DNA of 64,000 nt from Anisakis pegreffii (Eukaryota; Nematoda; Chromadorea; Rhabditida; Anisakidae). Made by a program: the position numbers and the translations under genes. The stretch is from positions 1 to 64,000 of the forward strand of contig JAPYMA010000895.1 of assembly GCA_035041965.1 (NCBI GenBank), written 5' to 3'. Shown here piece by piece: positions 12,379 through 24,500 of the stretch. The notes under the pieces were generated by a model. It worked only from the letters and a program-made list of their open reading frames with translations, was not told the DNA's origin and ran no database searches. Each line of letters starts with the position of its first letter. Positions within the stretch are counted from its first letter, which is position 1.

Positions 12379-12388
12379 TCTGAATAAA
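12379..12388 (-). promoter_or_regulatory. Likely splice or trans-splice acceptor before the aldo-keto reductase ATG
   Basis: On the minus strand TCTTTATTCAG ends at 12380, 44 bases upstream of the ATG at 12336. No upstream coding exon in frame was found. In nematodes such a pyrimidine-rich CAG just before the start commonly accepts a spliced leader, but a 5' UTR exon is an equal possibility. Confidence 0.4.
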
Positions 12389-12543
12389 GAGAATGTCAAA
12401 AGTTGAACGAAGTGGGGTTATTCGTTCTTCGAGACAATGAAAATATTTCTCGTCTCATTGGCCGAAACAAGAAAATGGTTCAGGGAGCTGAACTGATCGG
12501 TGGACAACTGTCAAAGTTGTGAGTGTTTCGGACGTTTCGCAGT

Positions 12544-12549
12544 TTTATT
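12544..12549 (-). terminator. Candidate AATAAA poly(A) signal for the kinesin gene
   Basis: TTTATT on the plus strand reads AATAAA on the minus strand. It is the only such hexamer I found on that strand between the last confident kinesin exon (15188) and the aldo-keto reductase start (12336), and lies about 165 bases upstream of the acceptor at 12380. It is a candidate only, because the last kinesin exon is not certain. Confidence 0.3.
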
Positions 12550-15187
12550 TGCCTATGAGGCCATAGAGTAAGCCTAACTCTAAGCTTTAGACTAATGGTA
12601 ACCCTCATACCCTCTGATTAAACCCAAGGCCCGCTCCTAGAGAGAACCGCAAAACGCAAAACATTCAAACTTATATCGGCATCATGTTTTTTTTTCTCAT
12701 AAACCACAACGATAATAAACTGTGAAGCGTTTTCAAATGCAACTTCTCAAAGAATGAGTCATTATACGTTATGATATAACTGAATTTGATAGCAGTGTGG
12801 AAATCGAAAGAGTGATCAAAGCAAACATCAATCGATTTTTGCTCTTTACGTCTCAAAAAGGAGAGAACGCAAATGAAAAGGGTCCGATAAGGAGCTGTTG
12901 ATTGAACCAACGGATGTTATCATTAGCAACTTCACCTACTCGTCTCGCACTTTTGCACAGTCAACATGAAAGTGGCAGAGCACAGCATCTGCACTTTCGC
13001 TGATCATTTCCAGTCCAAAGAAATCGTGAGAACCTTACACTTATGAATAAGCAAGAGATTCTCTCGTATAAAAAGTTATGCGATAAAAGAAAGTACGTTG
13101 CTGTTAGATGATGTGAAGTTTTACTTCAGCTTGTTGCACTCTAGTTTAATCACGTCCTCCAGTTTTTGCGTTCACGACTGCAGTGCTTCAGCGATAGTAA
13201 ACACAAGTTTGCTGCACTTGTCAAACTCGAAATTATTCTATCATATATCAGTTGCAGTTAGTTCATTTTTCCATGCCAATCGCGATCGGAGAGGCATCGA
13301 GACAGAGCACTCATTGCAAATCAACAGGTAATTTCGGACAATCTTTCTTCCGCGATTTTAGACTACAAAGGTTTTATACTGTTTTCTTCAACCATATGTT
13401 CCTGAATCATTATCTACGTATTTGAAGTTTATCGTTATATGTCCTCAGATCTTTTTCATAATATCGCTTCACATTCATTAGGGAGCACGATATGACGCCA
13501 TTTGCTAGGTTTCGTTTTCTACAATTACCAGTCACTGTAACGAGATTCAAGTTTGTCTTGAAACTCTCAGTTATTGTAGTGAGATTGGATTGATCGATAA
13601 GCGTTCTAATAGAATGATTCACTGACTGAATTGAAACGTTATCAATTGCAGAATTCGATGATGTTAAAGAATTTATTACCGCTTTGTACAGAAGTTTCAT
13701 AGAGAACATGGAAGCGCATCGCATAATCTCGGCAAACCATTTTAGTTTCAAATAAATTCATAAACATCCACAAACAGTCGTATACGAAACGACCCTATAG
13801 ACGAAATTTGATCAGAAAACAACTCGGTGCAATAATCCAATCGTTTAACTACACTTGAACACGAAATTCAATCACGTTTTAACATCAGTAATAATTTGAC
13901 GTTTTTAAAGAAGTGAACAGACAGAAATGAGAATGCAAAGAAGACAGACAGATTGATTTTGGCAAAATTGAAATTGAAAACGTTAAGAATGAATTGCTGA
14001 TATATCACAGTTCAGTACAAATACTGGAACTGTGTAGTGGGATTTTGAATTGCAAAAATTAACGGAAACCATAGTTTGCAAATAAATTACTTAAAATTAT
14101 CATTTTATCGTTTGTGAAATTGATCTGCGATATATCAACTCAACAACACGAACGTTACTTTTCAGATGCATATAGCATTTCCTTATTATTTACAACTGAA
14201 TCATAGATGAATTCACACACTGAATCATTTTAGTGGAAATTTTAAATTGACCGATACAAATCAATAACAATGTTTCAATAGGTACCGTTTCATTCACAGA
14301 AACATCAAACGCGAATCATAAATGTAGCACTGGAAGATTTTCAGAAAATCGACTGGATGAGAAGAATTTCACAATTTTATCAATCGAAGTAAACGCACGC
14401 AATCCGTAATTATTATAAAAAGGACATAATGCATGACAAGTGAGTGAATGACTACAATCATAACATCCAAAAATGCTCTATTTTTTACAGAACAATATTC
14501 ATGATAACATTCGTGAATGTTATCAATAGATTTTTAAGTAGATTTATGAAGAGTGAACGATGATGATCAGATTTGCATACACTTCCACTCGAAAACAAAT
14601 ACGAATTCAATGATTCGGTGCCTGAACCATGCCGATCGTCGTAGACTTTAATAGTATAATACATATCGAGAAAAGTAAAAATGAAGAAAATTAAAAATCA
14701 CCAGAGATCGGGAATATATAATAACAAAACCGGATTAAAAAACGATGCAGTTCTAACAGTCATATTAACCACATTTTCACATCAGTTCGAACATTTAGCT
14801 CATTTAGTTATCGCAAATAAAAGTTAATGGAACGAATGTAATTAATATCGTATCGAAAACAAAAATCACAATCCAGAAATGTTGAGATCAAGTGCAGCGG
14901 CTGAAAAATGATTTGTTCGAAAGTTTTCCGAATTCTTCAATAATCTATCACAACATCAATAACTGCTGGATTTACGATAAGCAATCGCTTATTGCATTAC
15001 TAATGAGAACAAATTATTGATGATAAAGTGGCAAGATTCAGTTGTTTAAGATTTGCAGTAATAGTTGGACAGATTAATTCCATGATACGCTAAGAATGCT
15101 TCGAAATGTGACTTCGTCGAAACTGTCAAATGAATTAACGAAGCCAAAACTGAGTGAATATGGTGATGAATCAATTAATACACTCAC

Positions 15188-15560
15188 CTCTACGAGCATC
15201 ATTTTTGATGACGTACTGTTGAGAACTATGAATGTTGTTGTTGTTGTTATTGAATGAAGTCATATCCTCAATACTAAGATCTTTACGTTCTTCATCTGTC
15301 GTACCTAACGAACTGCCACTTTCCATCATACATCCACTATCAGATGCTAGTGAAGATGTCATTTTATTGGTTGATTCAATGCCGAACTGAATCATTTCTG
15401 ATGTTTGATTATCGGATGGCGTTGAACCGTTCGCTGCGTTCCCATTTCGATCCATGCCAGCTGCCTGATCCTTTATCATCTCGTTCAAACGTCGTTGGAA
15501 CCCGTAAGCATGTGGCCGTGTTATCTTCAAATAATGTTTAGTCGGCTTTGGAATTGTCAT
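15188..15560 (-). CDS. klp-4: Probable klp-4 exon 41, Ser/Asn-rich tail
   Basis: A 129-codon open stretch ends at a strong donor (GTGAGTG, exon end 15188). It begins near [20 protein letters not shown] and becomes Ser/Thr/Asn-rich with an N6 run near its end. Composition and strand fit the kinesin tail. The join to exon 40 is unsolved: exon 40 ends in phase 0, but the AG dinucleotides just upstream of this frame give phase 1 or 2 and a TAA blocks extension. A small exon between 15561 and 16344 is probably missing from my model. The start given is the first ATG, not a proven acceptor. Confidence 0.5.
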
Positions 15561-18500
15561 TCGACTGGCTCCTTATGAATAAATGAGCCAAATAACTTGG
15601 ATCATGAAAATCATCTTTTGAAAAATAAACTGTCAATAATTTCGAATGTTCTCTTCAAATTTCGTCACCAATTTCAGCTGGGGAATGTTGAGTGCGTTAC
15701 TGAATGGAATTTCGGAGTAATTTCATCAATTTACTTTACTGATTTATTCGGACAGCGAATGTTGTCAGGCGTCATATTTTGATGCGTATTATGATGCATC
15801 ACATGCACAGGAATGTTCAACATGCTCTTTTTATAAGTAATCGTAAATGAAAAAGTTGTTTGGCACGCGCCATCCACGGAAGTGCACGAGCAGCAGCAGC
15901 AACACTTTAAGGCACACATAAATAGAACAATGATGAAATGAAATTCTTGTGATAGAATGCATGAGGTTTGTATGTTAGTTGAAAAATAGAAACGAATTCA
16001 TATACGTATTCATGTAAACGTAATTATGTACTACTGCATGAAGTAACTGCAAGGTATGCGTAGGATAATCCGAAATGCAGAAAATTTGAATGTTTTATTC
16101 AGCAATGAAAAATCCCTCCTTGGTACGCAACTGTCCGGCAAATGTGTTTTCCAAGTAGCAAATGTGTTCATAGGCGAAGTATAGCTCTTTCATGAATGGA
16201 TATGTGTTTGAGAATTATGGTGAGACATCACGGAAAGAATGAAAGGCAATTCGTTCGAACGTGACGAAATGCAGAATGCGCATTGCACACTGTACTGCGA
16301 GCAGGAAATGGAACACGGATTAATGAACACTTATGCCTAACAACCTGTCTCTCATTGTAATTTCCGAATGGTCCAATTAACGACGAATGCATTGTTTCAG
16401 GTACTGTTGACGATTTACTCATATTCTGCAAAATACGTTCATCCATCAGCATTTATTAGTTAGTTAACGTCGAATCGGTGAATACCTTGAGTGAGTATAA
16501 TCACAGAGACGTGCACTAATCAAAAAAGTGGCCCTCTGAACAAATAGCAACGAAAAGTTTTTGGTGCTTTACTGCGCTCGTTTATCGAGAAAATATTTCT
16601 GAGCAGATGCGCTATTATTGTTTCTTATTGCACACAAACTTAAATTTTCAGAATTTCATTCTTAAGAACCGTATTTTAGGCGTGCGAATGCGGGATGTAT
16701 TTTTGTGATGCTCATCCAGGTAAATGTATAGACAGAAAAAGCCACAACAAGTCCGCATTGGCAATCAAAGCGATAATCGAGTTTAAAGCGATCGTTGCTT
16801 TATCCTTCAGTGATATGCGATTTACTTAAGGATTATATTCCCAAGCACACATAAACATACAACTCAGTGTTAACATCAAAGCTGAACTTGACAGGATGCA
16901 TCATTCTGGTTCGAATGCATAGCAACAACGAGATAAGCGCTGAAAACGCAGATGCTGAAAGTTGAAAAGCTGGAAAAGAATGTTAGGGATGAACACGAAT
17001 TGTTGATGGAAAAGTGAAAGCTTACGTCAATTAGTCGCCCACTGCAGTGTTGTTCCTCATCAATGCCGGACAATTTTGTGGATTCCGCAACTGGGCTCAC
17101 CAGGCTTGTCACTGAAGATAAAATATTACTCGAACATAAAATTACCGTTTTGCTTTACACAGACCATTTGGTTGTTGAGGAAGTTGCCCATTAAACAGCT
17201 CCAGGAGGAGAATAAACGGAAGGTTTGTTGAAATGGCGAAGCAAAATTTCGAGAAAAAATACCACATCTGGCGTTCGAAAGCGAGCGATATTTTTGATCC
17301 AAAAAGGTTATTGAACAAGATTTTCAGCTCAGAAAGGTGGAAAATTTGATGGGCAAATTCCAGCACACCACTAATTGGACAGCACACTTGTGTGAACGTT
17401 GAATGAAAAATAATAAAAACAACGGAAGGAGACGACGTTACAACGTTTCGCATTTTCGAAATTTGGAAATTTCAGCCGAACTTTCAGTGAAAAACTGCTC
17501 ATTTTTACGACATTTTCATAAGCAAAACTTTCATTGCGATGAGATATTAGAATGAAAGAAAGAAATGAAATATATTACAGCTATCAAACTAGCGATAGCA
17601 GAGCGAAGAAGCGGAAAAATGACACAGACGACAAAAAGGTAACGGAATGTAAAACGAACAACAATTATAATAATACTACGATAATCATAATCATACCAAC
17701 AACGAACAACACATTACATTTTCACAATTCACCCACAAACATGCATTACCTCTATTTTGCTCAACTATCGTCAATGTTCTCATACTACTACCCAAAACTA
17801 ATCTACGATCGAACTGCTCTTCCAGTTGTTCATCACCAATGGTTCTTGCACTCATTATCAATTTCTTGACTGAATGCATGCGGACAATTTAATCGGATCT
17901 CATATCAAATCTTCCTTCTAACATGCAATCATTTTGCAAAAATTCATTCGAAATCTTCAATCACTTCAATCTTTCATTAACATGCACTTCAGGAGATCCT
18001 TCAACTACGTTCCTCAGAATCACACTTCATTTACTCTCATGCTCGAATCAAATTACATTCACACAAAATCCTCCACTGGATTTGATCATTTCGATAAATT
18101 TAAGACTCGATTCAGTTATATCGGTGAAAATATATGTTTAAGTCGTAAACGGAAAATAAAAAAACTGTCATCAGCATGGAAAAACAATCAGTCGATCGAT
18201 TACTTTATAAGATTCAATATAGATTCTTCGGTAGGTACACAAGACTTACTGAGATAAATCAAGCTCTGAAAGCCTTCTACCAATAGAAGTTCACAAAACC
18301 ACATCGATTAGGGTGACTGACCGCTCAAACTACGGCGGACTATGAAAATATCTTGACTCTCTATCGAACTGAGATTCTTTCTGCCTTATTAGTTTCTTAA
18401 CAATTAGAATGCTGCGAATTTCAAAGACTTTAAGCTAGCACTAAGTATGTGTGCTTGTTGTACCTCATTTCATGAAATTCCATGGTCTACACCGTCAAGT

Positions 18501-21500
18501 ACTACTCGTAATGCAACCAAATAACGCTGCATTGCAGCGTGATGAAAACAAATAAACGACAAGCAACTATGCACAATGTAAAAACAATAAGAATAATGTC
18601 TAAAAACCAAGAACAACATCAACGAGAGATGATCTCAGTACACACATACGTTTGCCAGTATACAACGGCTTCAGATTTAGGAAGGTTGGACGAGCTGAAA
18701 TTAAATAAACATCCTCATTGTTGTTACATTTCTTGTTCACCTTCAAATTGCAGGTGCACTAAATCGCTTCGAACTATTGCATGCGAATACAACCGCAGCA
18801 ATTCGCTGCTAACTGTAAATAAGCGGATCCGAAATCATTCATTCATTCGGCCCAAATCTGTGTGATCATCGTTAAGGTTTCACTCACATTCGCCGTACGT
18901 AAAGCTAGCAATTGACTGATGGATTTGGAATATTGATTTGATATTTGCTATAATCACGTTAGCCAATTGCCACCGACGTGACATGAATTCGTCCTCCCTT
19001 GTGAGCTAATAAAAATCAAGAACATATTGTTTGAAACAAAGAGAGAGTTATCGTATACAATTGGGATTTTATTTTCCCGGATGTTTCGTGCTCATCTAAA
19101 CGACTGTAATTTGTGATAAAGTTGAGAAACAGTGATAAATGGAAGCAGTCTGCGCCTCATCTTAGCACCTCGTGAAAGAAAAAACCAGCAATAAACACTA
19201 CCACGAAAATTTGCAGAAATAAAAAGATTGGCAAAGAGCGAAAGGCGTATTGCACATAGCATTGTCATCAGATGAATAATAATCACACTAAACAGCTCTG
19301 CACGCGCATTCGATCAACTTCATTTCATTTCATTTCATTTCAATTACAACACTCAACACATTCTCAACATAACAGGTAGTGTGATATGATCAACGATTTG
19401 ATGCCACTTTTTTTTTGCATTTCTCGATGAACTTATCGTTTTTACGCTTTTTTGCATAAAAATTTGTTGCTAGCACGAATAATATTTTGCTGTAAGTTGA
19501 GCCAACTTATAGTTAATAGTGTGACCGCAACCCATTGAAAACCCTTCTCGTCTAATGAAACAACTTCAATGTCGATGCCATTTTTAATGCTATCGACAGT
19601 TAATTCTCTCTAGGTGATCAACAAACTAAAAACATGTTCATTTCATGAACTTGAATCTACGAAATATCCCATTCGTATCAGAAAGAAACAGCAAATTCGT
19701 AGAGTTCGACGAGCAGAACAATGAAAGGAAAACGCAGATAATCAAGAAATGGGTAAAGAGACAGTTGGCTACGGTTTTATGTAGTTGCTGAAATACAGTT
19801 TTTCGATCTATAAATTGATTAAAGAATAGAGGTGAACTTCACTTCTCTGAAGGAATGCGTTCAAATTACAAATGTATAGTGAACGAAAGAGGAAAGTTAT
19901 GAGAAATGTAGGTATAATGAATGAAACGGAGTAATGTTCTCTTATCGGAAGTGATCTAGTCAATTTAAGTCATGAAGAACACATATTTCTTGTGATGTGC
20001 ATCACTGAAGAAAAATAAACATTGTGAGATAGAAATAGGATGAAGATTATGAATGAAATGAAGGGAGATTTAATGAAGTAATGCGGAAAACGTTTCCAAA
20101 TCACAAAATTTTCACTAACCCATCGATGATGCACCTGAAGAAGACGTTGACATTTCCATGGAACGACGTCCATCCGTGGTTGGATCAGTACCGTTACTTG
20201 TGGTTGCAAGTGAACGATAAATGTTTGCCATGAACGGCTGCAATTCGACAATTTTGGTGAATCGAATTAAACGCAAACTTCAGAGCAACTTCAAACTTCA
20301 CTAATTCGAAGAGCATTGTAGTGGACACTTTATATGTGTTTAAATGATGATCAATATCTTTAGGTACTAATGAACATTCAACGCAGTCACTCAGTCCGAA
20401 CTAGGGTTTGCAAAATCCCGACGATTTTTCAATCCCGGGATCGAACAATTATTGAAATATCGATGAGGAACATGTTTAAACACATTTTTTGAACAAATAT
20501 GTTCATTATTAATCAGAAAGGAGCTAATTCAACAAATTATTGAACAAATCCATGGAACTAAGTATTCAAATTCAAATTAATATTTCATATAATGATGTCA
20601 ATGATCATGCCGCAAGGGCATACTGCATATTCTATGCTAAGGCATCTTGTCTTCTCGGGTCTAAGCTAATAACAGTACACTTGCATGTGAATATGAAATT
20701 CTTGATTCTCAAACACTTATTTGCAGTGCTTCAAGTCCATTTTCTCTCAGTATTAACGTCAGCTAAATTCTGCTGTTTCGGAAATTTCAATTTTTCACGG
20801 AAGAAATGTCAATCTGAATTTTGAAATAATTAAAAGTTCGAAGTTTATCTAAAAAGGTAAAAAAATATCCGCAATGGATATTCATCGAACCATCGAGCAC
20901 TTACGTAGTTGATATTTTCGATCAAAAATCATGCAAATGTACTTGATATTGAAAGCTTAAGATCCTTTTGAATGGAACAAGTTTGCTCACTTCGGCAATG
21001 AATTCTCACTATGAGAACATTTCGATCGGATAGCGAAGTAAAAAGACTCGCAGTCTTTAGAACATGTAGTTGAAATAACAGATGGAATATTGAAGCCGAA
21101 TACATCTTGTGGGAGGAAACGACTCAAAATTTCATTGAACTTTGTTGCTCTTGGTTTTTATTAGAAAATGTGATTATCTCTGTTAGTCTATTACACAGAA
21201 ATGCATCCAGATGAGGGTGATATAAACCAATGAAGAGCAGAATAATCAGTTGAATATTCAATGAAATGTTGCGTAAAAGTTCATCGAGCTATCCTTGATC
21301 ATGTCACTCGTCCGAATTGCGTCTATTTCCTTTGCTGAACATCAATGATAGGGGGCGAACAGCAAAGATAATTGCATATAAATTAGATGGGAATGACTAA
21401 GGCTTGCTTCAAGATAGACATACTATCAAAATTAACACAAATTGACCTGTTTTATCAAATCCCGAAATCCCAGGATTTTTCAAAACTTAAATCCCGGGAT

Positions 21501-24500
21501 TGGGATTGGAACTATAATCCCGGGATCCCGTGCAAACCCTAGTCTGAATTGGTGACTGTGAACAAGCGAGTGAATAATATTCAACTGAATTATCATAACA
21601 GCCCGCACACCATCCGAAATAGTGATATTATGCCGTAGTCTCAGTAACGCGACTAGCAACGGAAATAAAATATCGACGTACTTCAAAATGTCGCATTAAT
21701 ATCGCTAATATCACACTGACAACTTCGCATTCTAGAACTATTCACTCATTATCAATCCAAATACGATGCAAATGGATAACTGCGTCCCAACAAAGGCTAG
21801 TTGTTTGTTGAAAGCATTTATTTTTTAGTACTTTAGGATCCAAAAAACGAGCGAACTATACGTTACCATACTTTTTGCACTGCTTTATACATTTGGTCAA
21901 TGACCGGATACAATTTGTTCTCGAACGTGTAAGTCGGAATAAACTTTTGCTCAATTTCAAGCATTTTATAATGCAATGTTTTGAAACACCACGAAAACAT
22001 CGTTCGCAGCTGAATGTTTTTTTAACTGTTCATTAAAATTTCATGAGTTAATCGCCACCATTGTTCATTGATCGTGAATGTTTGAATCAAAATTCATTCA
22101 TGGTTGGTTCAGCTAGTTCTAGGAGTTAAATGCGTGTTTCAACATATTTTCAGCTGGCTTTTATCACTTCCGGAGAAGCCTTTTTCATTAATCATAAATA
22201 ATCAAATCGTGAATAGTTTCAAATTCCGAAATGTCTCCCGTCAGGTGATCCCTTCCTTCATTTGTTGTCATCAAATGGCCAGGATTGCTCCAAATATTTG
22301 CCCCTAATGAAACAGAGTTAGTTGTGAGCAGTATTGCACTTCAAAGTGACCTTAAAAGAGGCATGAGTGCTTGTGAAGAAACTGCATCCGATACGAGGAC
22401 CGCACTTCTGCAAGATCATGAAACATGCACTTACCGATGCTGTGTTTGTATTCGGTAGACTAACAGCTCGCTTCATGCGATATTCTTGTGATGGTGCAGC
22501 TAGGTGATTGTTGAGTCGATTCAATCGTTCTTGCCTAGCAAATCATCACTTTTAATTAGTGAACATGAAATCTACACCCTGATTACTTCACATTTTTACG
22601 GTATTGCTAGAGACTATTAAATGCTGAAGAAAGTTCGATGAAGGAGTGATCAGATCAGGAGTCCTCCACGTTATAAGATCAGGAGACAAATCCTCTCTAC
22701 GTTATAAGGTCATATCTGAACAACAAACGGCTTACAAAAGGAGTATTCAGAAAACTAACTTCGTGAGCATGCTGTTGATTGCGACTTCTTGACGCAAACG
22801 ATCCAACTTCAACATACTTTCAACAACTTGAATACTTTTCGTATAAACTTCGATATAACTCTGCCTCTTATCTCTGTAATCATTGAATGCATCAGACACA
22901 AATGGTCATTGACAAAGGAAAATGAAAACAACGATGAACATCACTCACTTCGATGAATCGTCGTTTGCATCTACATCTTCATCTATACTTTGTGATGCTC
23001 TTGCAGCCATCATGGCCAGTGTTGCTCTGTCTTCAACATCAAGAGATGACTGAAATCACAAGCATTTGGTACTTCTTTTACTGTCACAAGTAAGGCGATT
23101 TCAGTCAACAGTCTTCATGAGGAATGGCGTTTTCGATAAGTATGGATTACGAATATTGCGTATTACATCGATCCCAAGGCTATAGTGATTTTATGGTCGC
23201 CATGAAATATTTTAAGTAAATTCTCAATTAGGAATTGAATTCTCTCAGCATGCACACTCAGGACTTCAGACGAAATTCATTTCTTTGAAGCAACGGAAAT
23301 ATCGATTACTTGCCTTTGGAATGTGTGCGACAACATCATACTGAACGGAGGTTCCACAAATTGCATCCTGAAGTGCTTGACCATGAACGTGTTCGTTTAC
23401 AAAACAATATAATCACAAAAGAACAGTTTCATCATAATGCAAGATTGAAAAACATCTCTGTCAATCGGATGGATTTAGTGAGGTATTTGTAGCAGTCGAG
23501 AGAATGTTTTACAAGCATTATCTTACAATAAGTCAATGCCGATCATAATTACTCATGAGCGCATTGCGCATAAGTATGCAAGAAAATATAATTCCACGAT
23601 AAATGCCCTCATTGTCAGCAAACATGAAACCAGCAAAAAATCGGGGCGAAAGCAATAAGGAATTTTGAAGAGATTTTAAAACTTACCGTTCCGACTATCC
23701 TTTTCATAAGTCGTTCTGTCAAGCTAGCCTTTTTGTAGATATGCATGCAGATTCTCTTACGAAGAATTATATCGATCTGACACGGATGCAAAACACGTAC
23801 AACAACCTTAATTATCAATCAACTTCATTTGAAGAAGGATCAGTAAGCAAATGTATGCCGAAAAAAAAAAGAGAAAAAGATGGTGGAAAGATTAGATAAA
23901 GAATTGACCTTGACAATAGCATAGATTTGTTCATTGCCACCTGAGGGTTTGTTGAGCGACGGATGATCATGAATTGAACTGTCCCAGGAACATGTCGCAG
24001 ATATCTGCAACAGGCAATTTATAGAACTCTTCCAAGAGCACTATCATCAGTAGTTGCACCCTACTGAAAATTGCGATGATTTGTAGTTAGGTGACTGTGA
24101 AACGACTAATGCGCACACGGTGATCATCCTTCCAAAAAGCGTCAAATCTATTCAAGCCGAAATATTACAGAGAAGTGCATCTAGAGAATGAGTTCGAAGA
24201 ATGTCAAGTCAATGACTGTGCAATACATTTACATTGGTTAATGGGTGATACTTCAACATATCAGTTGAGAATGTCTATAATTTGAAATATTCTCTTCGGA
24301 TGAAAATGTTTATGGATGATTAACAAGGACGGATAAGTAATGTGATTAAATGCCATGGGAATGGAAGTGCGCATTGTGTAGCAATTCTTGTTAGTTCATT
24401 GTGCATCCTTTATCTATTGGACTGTTATTGCAGCTAATGACCAAACTTCAAACGAGTGTTAGCAGTTCTGTTATGGAGAGAAAAATGCAACTGTTCAAGA

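Noticed and set aside
13410..13751. 113-codon minus-strand ORF between the reductase and the kinesin
   Set aside because: Considered as a kinesin tail exon, but no AG acceptor gives the required phase and no conserved motif is present.
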